Assembly (NCBI RefSeq): GCF_000213175.1
Contig: NW_009799099.1
Span: 5,631,789 to 5,695,788, forward strand
DNA length: 64,000 nt
Direction of reading: 5' to 3'
Origin: Neurospora tetrasperma FGSC 2508
Taxonomy: Eukaryota > Ascomycota > Sordariomycetes > Sordariales > Sordariaceae
The notes beneath the pieces were generated by a model, which was not told the origin of the DNA, made no database searches, and saw only the letters and a program-made list of their open reading frames with translations. Both the position numbers and the translations under genes were made by a program. The stretch's first letter is position 1; every line of letters starts with the position of its first letter. Of this stretch, positions 1 to 11,025 are shown one piece after another.

Positions 1-3000
1 CGGTACCTTTCCAGCACAAAGATGGTTAAAAGTACAAAGATGACTAGGGCGATGCGGTGGATATGTCGGTAGGAACGCCAGTGGGCGATGAGTGCTGAAA
101 AGGACGACGAGATGGTCGAGAAGTGACCCGCCGTCCCGGTCTGCTCGCCCAGCAACATGATGTTGTTGGAACGGGGGGCGACCTGCACTATTCGGATATG
201 CTCCGAATGTAGGTAGATTACCTAGACAACCGCCTTTGCTTGGGACCTCAGCGGTTGATGAAACTAATGGGGAAGTCGGGAGCGAGGGCGAGAACTAGAG
301 CGGAAAAGGGAATGGCGTCAATTATATTATCTGCATGATCGTCGGTGCGTGCCGAGGAAGTGGTCGAGGGCAGATGTCAGAATCGCCACTGAGCCGTTAA
401 GGTGTACGCTGGATGAAGCAAGTGAAGTGATTCAAAAGTAGTAGGTAGAGGTAAGGTAGGTATGAAAGAAACTGCAAAAAAGGTATTCTTGGACAAGGCC
501 TGTTGTTTCGAAAACCCGGTTACCCCGGAGCGGCCAAGAATCCTGAAATCGGGGCTGTCGATACGCGGATGATCCCAGTATATCGCGTGGAGTTGATCGA
601 TGGTCCCCGCTGTCGTCTCGTGTAAGTGAAAGTGGAGAGTGGACCCCTTTTTTTTTGCGTCTGAACTTGGTCGGATCGGGATCTTGGATGGAAATCAAGA
701 CGTCAAGGAGATGGGAAGCATCAAAGTTCCAAGGAAGAGGCAGAAAAGAGAAGCACATATGTCGAGGTAAACTGTGGAGGAGGGCAATACCAACTACATA
801 AACTGCTCTTTGTATGACGGGAAGGTAGGTATGCAGCACGATTGAACCCGCCCCCCATCTCCCTTTTTCAGACAAGGGCCGTGGGAACTGGGATTGAAAG
901 CCACCGCGAACAGGAAAAGAGGAGATGATGAGGCTGGAACTGGAACTGGAAATGGCAGTTGAGTGACCTCCTGAGACATCCACTTGCAGATTCAAGTCCC
1001 GCTGGGGAGGGGACGATTCCGTCGCGATGTAGTGTAAGGCATTCGATAGTCCTTCCATCCAGGTCTATCCCAATTCCGATGGGGAATTTTCAGGCAGCCT
1101 CCAAGGTATGAGTTTACCTTAAAGAGGTACAACCCATGCTTTTTTGTTGGATGGCTTCCCTGGCTCCGGGACTGGAAGCTCCCTTGATACGAGGTGGTGT
1201 AGACTACAATCCTCCTCTACGCGGACAGATGGTGGTGCACTGCCCTCCACACCCTGTTCTTTACAGGACCGAAAACAGATTGGTCAGGGGAATTGAGGGA
1301 ATTGAGATAAGCACCTATGCAAGCATGGGGCAAATCCTACCACACTTCATTGACCCCGGAGGAAAATCCGCGCATACGAAAGACCAAGAAAAAAAAAAGG
1401 GGACCTGGGCGATCTGTAATGGAACCACTGCAATGACGATGAGTGAGGGACAGTTGCCAGTTTCCACTTTGTCGAACCTTGTAGGGCCTGCAAGGATTCT
1501 AATGTCGACAGGGAAGTTTTGCTGCAGTAAAGCTTGTCCAGTTGCAGTCGACCAGGCACACCACTTGGTTGGTGCATCCAAATCATGACGGTGGGGATGA
1601 CCCCATGGAAAAACAAGTGGTAATCTTGTACCGAGGACCTAGTGTGCTGAGGCTGAAGACGACATGGCGCCACCAATAAATACCAAGAGCATGGCGGCTG
1701 TGTTTTTGGGGCACTGGAGGGGGGGATGATTGGACGGTTTCTTGGTTTCGTGTCACCGTTTTCGAAGGGGTGCCAATCCAATCTCACTCATTGTCTTGCT
1801 GTTGGTGTTGGTATGTGTCGGCAAGTTGCTGAGGTCATGTCTCTCTCTCTGTGCCGTGTTCGGTTGCTTCGGGTTTGCGACTGGTGAACGGCTGAGAGTG
1901 ATCGTGGATGAGAAGAGTCTCTGCCGCCCTCGCATCCCAAGCAGCCAGTTCCCTGCGAGGGAGAGTCCCCCCCTATGGAGCATCAGCCACGGTGGTCCAT
2001 GACTATCAAACCGGCGATTGAAATTGAGGGGATTGTCATGGCAATCTATCTGCAACTGCCTGTGCCTCTGGCACTCACATATGCCCCCGCAATCGGTTCC
2101 TAGCATAGGTGAGAATGAAAACAATGAAATGCAAGGGCAACATAGTGTCCCCCAAGAATGTTAAATGGAATGGAAGCACAATGCCACCGGCAGTCATGTC
2201 TGCCGCTCGCGGTCGATCCTGGGAAAAAGCTTGGTACCTCTATGTAGGGGTAGTTGAGCACGGGCCATCCTGTCACTCAGCTGTCAGAGGCACGTGACGT
2301 GAGAGGCCCTGGCACCTCAGCGTCCCCAACCCAACAACCCAACCCATTCAACAGCTGCCTGGAACAACCCCGTGCAATTGTGTCATCCTTTTCCGTTAGT
2401 CAGCTTCAACATTGTCCCCATTTGCTTACTCAATATGGTCTGCTCTCTCTCTGTTGCATTCAACAGCCGAGGATGGAGTGAATGCTGGGATCACAGGGGC
2501 TATCAAGTTGCAGCCTATCACAAGAAGGCCTCTCTTTTCCTCAACACCGAACACGAAGGACACGATACTCCCTTTCGGGATGGACGATTTCCTGAACAAA
2601 TCAACAGTTTTGGTACAATCAAGCGACAAAGGCTCCATTCAAGCAGCTTCCACAAGGAAACAAACAAACAACAACAAAAGTATTCCAGTTTCTGACCAAG
2701 GAAACCGCCAAATTCAACCACCACCGTGCTGGCCGCCGGACACACAGCATGGAGGTTTGAGGTTATCACCATCACGTCTCGGCTCATCACCCATCTATTT
2801 ACATACCATGAATCATACCCATCATACGACAAGGCCGTAGTCCTAGGTTCAAGCCATGTTCTTGTCACCATCGTTCAGCTTCGTGTTGATGGAACGGAAC
2901 AGAATGCGGGCATGTATAAAGTTCCCCACTCGATCCAGTCCTGGACCTGTCCAGTCCCTCAATTCTTCCAGTCCTCTCCTACCCCCTTCCACAACATGAA

Positions 3001-3919
3001 AACCACAACAGCTTCTCGCAGAATTACCTCTAACAACTCCGCGAATCTTCTCTTATACCCAAAACATACATATAAGGTACAATACATCTCCCGAACTTCC
3101 CAACTCCCCAATTTCCCTTGCTTCCCCAAATCAACAATGAGACAACGATGCCCATCATGACGAACGCCAAGGCGCATAGTTGATTCAATTCGAACTGTTC
3201 ATCATCTACCATACTACCTCTATAGAAGGGAGCATCCATCGGACTGAACATTTTTCTCGAACCCTTTCGCATGACCCGTCCACCCTTCTTCCACTGAAAC
3301 TGTTCCCGTCTCCGTCAATGCCGTGTCCGCTCTCGAGAATTCGAGGGTTTTGGAAAGGCATCTTGCTCAAACTGACTGCCTCCCTCCGTGCAGCTCATGC
3401 CTACCTATTCCCTGTTTGACCCTTCTCGGCCCTGCTCGAGCGATGTAAGGGTCGCGTTGTTAGACTCTAGGGCCCGGTTCATTGGACTAAACACCCGGGA
3501 GATTGCAGACATACATCGAATGGCCGCTTAGAATATATGCCAGATAGAGTGTGGAAGGGGACGACATCATCACATCTGCCCAGCGGCGAGAAATTCTGAA
3601 ATTCGAGGCTTTGTTTGGTGAACTGGAAGAGGACATAAGCGCCAGTGCGCACAATCATTGATGATAGAGGTATTCCGGTCGACGCTTTCAATTATCCGGG
3701 CATTTAGGGTCTGCTGTCATGAAAGGATCTTTGTAACATTTATTCATTACATCTCTAGCACTCTCATCTCCACCTCTACACTGTCTACCTTGCCCTTTGT
3801 CAAATCATGGGTATCATTATTATTATCATTACCTCTATCATTATCATTTGGGTATACAACGCTGTCCCGTTAAATCAGCATCTTCCTGTCCTTCCTCCTT
3901 CGACAGCAACAAAACAACA
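1..3919. other. Intergenic, no supported gene
   Basis: I see no convincing coding region in this 3.9 kb. The open frames are short, lack recognisable domains and look like chance frames. The stretch has homopurine and homopyrimidine patches, an A-run near 1390, and an ATT/ATC-rich microsatellite near 3808-3845 just beyond the 3' end of the MFS gene. A short-exon gene could still be hidden here. Confidence 0.5.
3808..3845. repeat. ATT/ATC-rich microsatellite
   Basis: Imperfect tandem repeats of ATT, ATC and TATC lie some 75-110 bp beyond the stop codon of the MFS carrier, probably in or near its 3' untranslated region. No function is implied. Confidence 0.6.
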
Positions 3920-5709
3920 TCAGTGTGCAAACCTAAAATCCAGCCTCTTCGGCCCCTCATCCAGGGTAGTCAACACATAGTCCCGCTGCTCCTCCGAAGT
4001 CATGGCCTTCCACTTCTCCTCCTTCGCCTTATTTCTCCACACATAAAACGCCTTGGTCAGATAAAACAGCACGATATTCAAGCAGACCATGGCCAGCAAT
4101 ACCTTATTCCCCCTCTTGTACAGCGGCTTGTCGTCCTCGCGGTAGATATTATCGTAGATAATATTGCCATCCTGCACAAACATAATGTACAGCGCCGTCG
4201 AAACCGCTCTCGTCTGCACGCTGTTGCTGTTCTCAGCAGTCCAAGCGACCAGGATGGCGTGGCAGTACGGGTACGACAAGATACCGATTAGAAGAGCATA
4301 GCGGACCCAGACGCCGGCGTCGGGCAGGGCGACGATAGCAGCGAAGAAGGAAAGCATCCACCACTGCGAAAGGGAGGCGATAAAGCCACGCTCCTTGAAC
4401 CGCCTGGAGAAATACGAAAGGATGACCAAGTTGCAGGCGAAGAGAAAGTAAGCGGGGATGGTGAGCAGGTTGGCTTGAAAGACGCTGAAGCCGTGGGTGC
4501 GAAGGATCAGACTCAGGTACTCGCCGGGCGGACCGGGAGGGATGTAAGCGCACACGCCGACGATGTAGAGCGGCCACATCTCCCACTCCTTGATGGCCTT
4601 GAGCAGACCCTTGGCCGAGACACCCTCGCGGTTGTTCATGTCGCCCTTGGAGGGATCATCGCGCAGCAGGCGGTTGACCAAGATGAATTCCTCGCGCTCG
4701 GAGAACCAGCCGTCCTTTCCGCGGAACCAGGATTTGGTCTGGCAAGGACCCGGGGGCATCAGGACGAATGCGAAGATGCCGACGACCAGAGACATCAGGG
4801 CCTCGATCAGGAACAGCCACTGCCAGCCACTCCAGCCTCGGATTCCCCGCATCTGCAAAATCCCAGCGGCCATGAGGGAACCGGCAATGTTGACGGTCGA
4901 CAAAGCAGTCCAGAAGAACGCCAAGCGGAGAGGCAATTCGTTGGACTTGTAAAAGTACGTCAACCACAGAACAATTTCGGGAATGAAGCCACCCATGGCA
5001 ACGCCCATAAGCGCCTTGATGACGTAGAAGTGCGCTCTTTTCGTGATCCAGACTTGCGCGCCCGACAGGATGGACCAAGACACGATTTGCATGGGAACGA
5101 AGCGATCAGCGCCGAGTTTCTTGGCTACGAGGCCCGAGGGTAGAGGCAGAGGTAGCTCAGCGAGCAGGAACGAAGCAAGGAAGATGGTTTGTCCATAGTT
5201 GAAGTCGTTTGTGTTCATTCCTGGGATGTCGCGTCAGTCCAGTCCCCCAAGTCGACACAAGGAAGGGCAGAACCACGAAGGACATACCTACCTAGCTCCG
5301 GCAACATATCATCGCTAATAGCCCGGTTGATATTCTTCCGATGCAAGTCCAAGCTGCAAAACATGACCCAAGCCCAAAACACGATCCGAAAGTCCATCTT
5401 GCGCACAAGCTTGCGCTCCTCCGACGCACTCCATGAAAACGACGGGTCAAATCGATGGCGGTTCTCGTACCCGGCGCGCTCGTAGACGTCCGCCCAGTAC
5501 GCAGCAATGGCAGGGTCGCTGAAGACATGATTGGGGGTTGAGCCGTAGTTGCTGGTGTCTTTGGTGCCGCCGCTGAGTTCTTCGGTGAGTGAGACCTGGT
5601 ACACAGAGGCCGGTGACGAAACACCCGTGACGTCTTTTAGGAATCCAAAGGAAGTAGAAGTGGTTGTAGAGATCGTGTTCTTTTCGTCTTGGAAGGTTAT
5701 TTTTGGCAT
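3920..5709 (-). CDS. Dal5/ACS-family MFS carrier
   Basis: Probable plasma-membrane symporter of the anion:cation symporter branch of the major facilitator superfamily, the group holding fungal allantoate, pantothenate, biotin and nicotinate permeases. Two exons, 5709-5292 and 5220-3920, join through a 71-nt intron (donor GTAGGTATGT, acceptor CCCAG) and give 572 aa. The join rebuilds the family motif of first helix and loop: KNINRAISDDMLPELG followed by MNTNDFNYGQTIF. Further family signs are the QTRAVSTALYIMFVQ segment, the NIYREDDKPLYKRGN stretch before the last helices and the C-terminal DEGPKRLDFRFAH. Start: the ATG at 5709 gives a usual cytosolic tail of about 115 residues. The gene stands alone with no metabolic partner nearby, so the substrate cannot be named. 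Family call firm, substrate unknown. Confidence 0.9.
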
Positions 5710-7574
5710 GGCTGCGGAACGGCCCGGGGGCCTTCGAATGATCGATAGAGGTACCTGGGAGTTGAGGCAGTCTGGGAAAGGGTCTGGTGGCAGTTTGTCG
5801 AGGTTGGCGTCGACGAATTGAAGGCGCACGGGATGAGACTCTGCTACGGCTTTGGTCTGGTTTGGTGCTTAAGAGCATCGTCGCGGAAGCCCACGAAATG
5901 GCGACATCAACATCGTACCGTGACGCGAATTATATGGAAATCCGTTGGATAGCCCGGTCTGGGTGGTAGCAGAGGAACTCGGTAGCAACTCGGGATAGTC
6001 AAGTTGGTGTTGACAGCTGCGGATGATCTGCGTCATCAACATGTCGATCAATCCCGTAGATTCAAGCGTTGTTAATCCTACGCTATGGATGTTGGAAATG
6101 GAAAAAGCGTGTCTGCGGATGGCGCCATTATGGGCGAATACCTACTGCTCTGCGGCTGTGCCGTGGTAGACGGGCTGGGCATATGTTATTGATACAGGCA
6201 AGGTCAGCATGTAAATATCAAGTATGCATCCATCCACTAGACACGGTAGCCAATCTCAATAGGTGCCGGCATATTTGGAGGGTGAGGGCACCTGAATCTG
6301 ATAGGCGGGCCTCTTGTCGATATTCCGGTTGGACGTGCCTATTATGGGGCGGTTATTACATAGAATCAGACAGATGAACGAAATACGGTCCTCAAACAGA
6401 TGGTTTTGTTGAAGGCCGTCGGTCAGGCAGTTGTGCTTGGATGCTGCAGGTGGTTGAGAGCGATGGCCGGCAATAGGACGGACTGGAGCCTCGTGCGATT
6501 CAGACGATGCAGACTGGAACTAGAAACAAATTGGACTAGTCAAAGCTCCACCACGTACTACTAGCCAAGACGAGAACAACGATGGTATAAGTGTCATGGA
6601 AAACAAGTGGAAAGTTTAGATGTTGTGATACTTGGTGATGTTTCGAACGGTGAACGTCGTGGTTCGAGAGGGGGCGCAGTCGGCTGGGCTTTCTCGGCTT
6701 CGTCATGGAAGCCAGGTCTTGACAATTTTCATCAGCCTCCGTCTTCCAAAAAACCGGATGGATTCCTTACAAAGTCTAAAGCTTCTTCCAAGCTATGAGT
6801 TCAAGGGTCGTTCTTTCGGAAAACGTCAGTTTTGGCGACGAGTCCAGACAAACTCAAAGCGCCGGGGAAACGCACGGCAGTTCGATGCACACGTCGATCA
6901 CGATCATCGTTGCAGGTTCTAGTAGTACCTACACACCACCTGTTGCAGATTCATCATACTTGTCATGTGCATTGATCGTTTTATCGTCTACGCGGCTCAA
7001 AGACGACAAAAAGGCGTCTATATACCTCTCCATTTCATCTGAGGTGTGCCACACATTCAATTTCATCCGACCTACATCGCCAAAGGCAACCACAGCATAG
7101 AGACATCCTCGTGCGTTATCGAGAGCAAACACAGGACATCCGTACGAATACACACTCAGAGAAAGGAGAAATATCACTTCCCTTCGTTGAGCCTAGGGGT
7201 ACATAGCACTTCTTCATCACAAGGAAGAAACAAAAAAAAAGGGCACGGAATCACAGAGAACATGCAGTAGACAAATAGATTCACATCTAGAGCTCCCTGT
7301 AGGTATCTATCCGTCGGCTCAAAAGAGAGCCACATGCATTTTCTTCTCCATATCCTGCCACAGCTTGTGCTGGCTTCGTACGTGTACTCAGCGGCGCTTG
7401 GAATCGAACCAGACAGAACAACCACGAATTTAGTACCGGAGCGGACACAGAGGAGCTCCTTCATGTGGGCGCCGACACCGACGTGCCACAGATTGGCCCG
7501 CACCACCGGCTATAGGAGTCCAAGATGGACGCAGATGGTCCTGATATACCAAGTACACCGGCCTCGCAAGAAAC

Positions 7575-8478
7575 CTAGAAGACACCGATGTGACCGTCAT
7601 TGTCGAACTCGATGAGCTTGGTCTCCTGGATGGAGTGGATACGGAGCTGGCGTTAGCCTGCTGAAATACGCGGTCGCAGAACTAAAAGGGAGGGTAATAG
7701 TAGGAGATCAATGTCGGTAGGTGAGCTAGGGCGCTGGTGTCGAGAGTCGGCATAGAGGGGCAATGAAGTACTAGGAGTGATCTATGATCCTCATGAACTG
7801 ACAGCACATTCACTGGGTACCTCTGGCCATGGTTGGAGGAGATGTGGTTATTTGTGAGTGGGTGAAGAGCTGAGAGTGGGCTGAAGTAGAGAGCAACATG
7901 GTTGGAGGAGATTGGTTAATTCCATCGTTGACAGCAGAGATCAAGGGCGTCTCTGGGAAAAACTTTGTCTGCTGTTACAAGGCAGGCACCATCAGCGCTG
8001 AAGGCACGGTCTCAAGCCCAGCTTTGGTGCTTCTTGCTTGCTCTCGGGAAGGGAACGGATACCTACGAAGCTGACCCCAGACGACAAAGATCAAAGGGTG
8101 TCTCTGGAGGTCTGATGTGAAAGAGGTGAGCAGTGATGGTTGCCTGTAGAGAAAAGGAAGGAACAGAGTGGAAGGCAGAGTCCAGTCTCAACGTCCTTGG
8201 GGTTGCGCATGACGGGGCGCGAGGTGACCTCAGGTCAGGATCCATCTCGCACATAACAGAGGCGAGGTCGGCGATGACCTTCATACCGGAAACAAGGGCA
8301 TCCCAACCCTCGAGATCGAAACGCTTGTCGCTCGAGGCTGTAATCGAGTACGGAAAATAAGTCAGACTGACCACGAACTGAGCGGCCTGCTGGATAGGCA
8401 CCTAAAAACCAAGCTGTCGGCTGTGGCGTGCTGTCGTGTTCTTTGAGATGAATCTTGTTGATGATGCCTGCCATGGGG
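7575..8478 (-). other. Possible spliced or decayed gene
   Basis: Several minus-strand pieces look coding although no long frame joins them. A start-like ATG at 8478 opens MAGIINKIH. An internal piece within 8315-8178 contains GWDALVSGMKVIADLASVM. A piece near 8136-8058 reads SDLQRHPLIFVVWGQLR after a CTACAG acceptor and runs into a GTATCC donor. A last piece, 7650-7575, reads QETKLIEFDNDGHIGVF and stops. The final segment resembles the end of SnoaL/NTF2-like folds, but this is a loose impression. The pieces may be short exons of one small protein or a relic. I could not connect the third to the last piece in frame, so no product is claimed. Confidence 0.22.
7828..7918. repeat. Pair of 22-bp direct repeats
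   Basis: Near-identical copies of CATGGTTGGAGGAGAT plus a TGGTTA tail start at 7828 and 7897, separated by a segment that itself repeats GAGTGGG..GAAG. This looks like a small local duplication inside the doubtful gene region. Confidence 0.55.
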
Positions 8479-9403
8479 TGCAAGGACAGACTCTTCGAGG
8501 AGGTTATTGATGGTAGAGGTAGTAGTGAAGTTGAAGGTCGAGGACCGGCGGCTGCAACAAGCGGAAGCCACACGGGTGGAGGAAAAACCCAGCAATGATC
8601 GGGTAGGTCAACGAGATACATGTGTTGCCCTGATTAGTCCATCTCCGCTATTAAATCCTCGTCTCAAGCTTTCTGTGTCCGTGGGCTGTGCCCCCCGACC
8701 CTCGAAAAGGAAGCTAACCGAAGCCAACGTCTTGCCCTGGCGCTCGCAGAACGCCGTTTTGAGCCAGGCGCGGAGGCAAAGAGAGCTGACCAGCTTATGG
8801 GATACTGTCTAGGAGGAGCACGGCTGGGGCCCTACGGTTCCGTTTAGAATTGCTCGGGGCGGTTGAGCTGCTGCTTGTGGAGGAGGCAGCTTGTGCCTAG
8901 ATTGTTTCTTGCTGAAGCCACCATGAACAAAGTCGTTGAAAGTCAGCTTGATGGCATTCCTAGGCAGGGCAACACTGACAGCCTGGAGTAGAGCATCCGA
9001 ATGGAGAACTGTATGTGTGCGCTCTGTGCGATGCTTTTGCCTCCGCTGGGTTTCTATTCGTTTGTCGCACGGGGAATGCGTACTGGTGAAAGTGACGCCT
9101 CAAGCCAGCGGACTGATGGCGTCCAAATCGGGATGCTGCCTCGCCCACAGTCGTAGATGTAGATGTACTTCTTCATCGCCCTCCACCAACGCCCCTCCTC
9201 CAGAGGACATCACCTATTCTCCTCAGGAGTGTCGTCCTTCTCTTCGCTATCGAGCATGCCCGATGTGGCCGGTAGCCCCTGACCATGACCATGACCGCAC
9301 CCAGCCAGTATTCCGGTGAAGGACTTCCGTCAGCTTCCGGAAAGGAGTGAGCGTCATTGACTGGAAGCAGAGGACACCACGCGGCGTCGTGGTTGCTACC
9401 TAG

Positions 9404-9423
9404 AGGTACCTCTAGAGGTACCT
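9404..9423. repeat. Perfect 20-bp palindrome
   Basis: AGGTACCTCTAGAGGTACCT reads identically on both strands, made of two AGGTACCT units around CTAG. It is the cleanest example of a palindrome family scattered through the intergenic DNA of this window. Confidence 0.85.
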
Positions 9424-11025
9424 TTAGGATGAAGGGTGGAAGTGGACGATCATCCTGTGAGGATTGGGCTTGCAAGGGTTTTGGGTTGTAACGTGCGGGA
9501 AGAGACTAGATGCTGAGTACGGAATCTGAGCAGGCTACGAGCCTTATTGATGTCTACCTCTAAGTAACAAGTGGAAGTCAGCACATGTTCCATTTGTTGA
9601 TACTGAGGTCAAGTTTTTTCGGACATTGCCGGCGCGTTATGAAAGTCGAAAAACATGAATCGTTTGCTCACCTTTGTCTCCTCTGGGCTTCAATGCAGGC
9701 CCGAGAAGGAATGGGGACGGAAATTTCCCATGCCGCCCATGATCTGGAGAGAAGTGTTCGACGGTCTCACGAGAGGACTCTGACTTGGAGTTGAAGGTGA
9801 GACGAGGTTGAACCAGTAAGGTACTAACATGAACCTCTTGTCAAAAAAATAAGCAGAGCGGTGGAGAGAAGACACAGGTACTAGAGTCACCGAGACGATT
9901 AGCGGCGGTGCCAACCACCAAAATGACTGCTATTATAGCTGCTCCGACCACCACCAGACAAGTGTAGGTAGAGGTACTTACTCGGTAGATCCGACAAAAC
10001 CACACTGGCGACAGTGGCGAGACCCATAGGGACAGAAACAAGACTCGACAACATCCCTCGCCTTGGGAACCTGACGACAGCGTGGCCTTCCACTTGGAAA
10101 AGGGAAACGAACTCGACAACGTGCCACCCGACACTCTGAACCTCGACCTCGACCTCGAACCCCCGACCACTTCCCATCTGGTCGAAAGGGGACTGGAGAC
10201 GCCGTTGACAATACCAGCCTCGGATTGACCTTGGGGAAGTGACGGCGAGGTGACGGAAAAGAACGGAATGGATGAGACATGGATTCGGAGTACCAGACAA
10301 TACCAGACAGTGCAGTGCAGTGGTGGGGACTGGAAGAAATAGATGGGAGGAGAGGGAGAGGAAGGTGCGGACGAGACATGAATTAGGTACAGATGTAGGT
10401 ACCTCTCTTGATTGGTATCAATCTGACGGGAATTTCCTGGGAGCTGTGTTGGGTCCAGCCTGTGTTCGTTGCGATCTCTCAATCACCTTTCTACCCCTCA
10501 ATCCTCGTGCCGCTTTTCAGTTCTGAACGATAAAGGCACACGCGCGTACAAACGGGTTTCTGTTGGATAACGAACAAACAACAAAGCCAGTGCACAGAAA
10601 CTGGTCACCCCGTGCTTCCCACCTCACATTGACTTCTTCACATCAGATCAAAGTCCACCTCCCAACTTTGGGACAAAGTAGTGGAAACTACCTAGGTAAG
10701 CGACGGCATTCAAGAATATAATGGAAGCGAAACTTGTATCAATGCTTAAAAATGCTTAGAAAAGAGGTATTATTACCAAAATGTCTATCCAGAAAAGTGT
10801 CTATCTATGTGATGATGATGATGCAAATAAATGCCCTAAAAAGCAAATGCTCCTTTTCCATCCTACCCCTCCAAATCTACCTGACCTGTAAGCATGGCAA
10901 TCATACCGACCAGACATGCCATTTCTATAAACGTCATCCTCCCTCCCAAATTCGTACATCCGTACATCATTAACTACCGTGGGTATCTTCCTTCTCCTTG
11001 CCAACCACACACCGTGCAACGAGCC

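Larger units (their letters stand above)
5710..11025. other. Long intergenic stretch, mostly empty
   Basis: 5.3 kb between the MFS carrier and the ABC transporter gene. The only coding-like signal is on the minus strand at 7575-8478 (listed separately). A perfect 20-bp palindrome lies at 9404-9423. An open frame at 9841-10482 (-) has no recognisable domain. The rest shows nothing I can support. Confidence 0.5.

Noticed and set aside
432-1058. 208-codon minus-strand open frame
   Set aside because: No domain, Ser-rich biased composition and no splice or promoter support; likely chance.
7380-7430. tRNA B-box-like GGTTCGATTCC on the minus strand
   Set aside because: The flanking bases do not form a T-arm stem and no acceptor stem or anticodon arm is present.
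9841-10482. 213-codon minus-strand open frame with one hydrophobic segment
   Set aside because: Mostly Ser/Arg/Pro low complexity, overlapping equally long frames in the other phases; no family resemblance.
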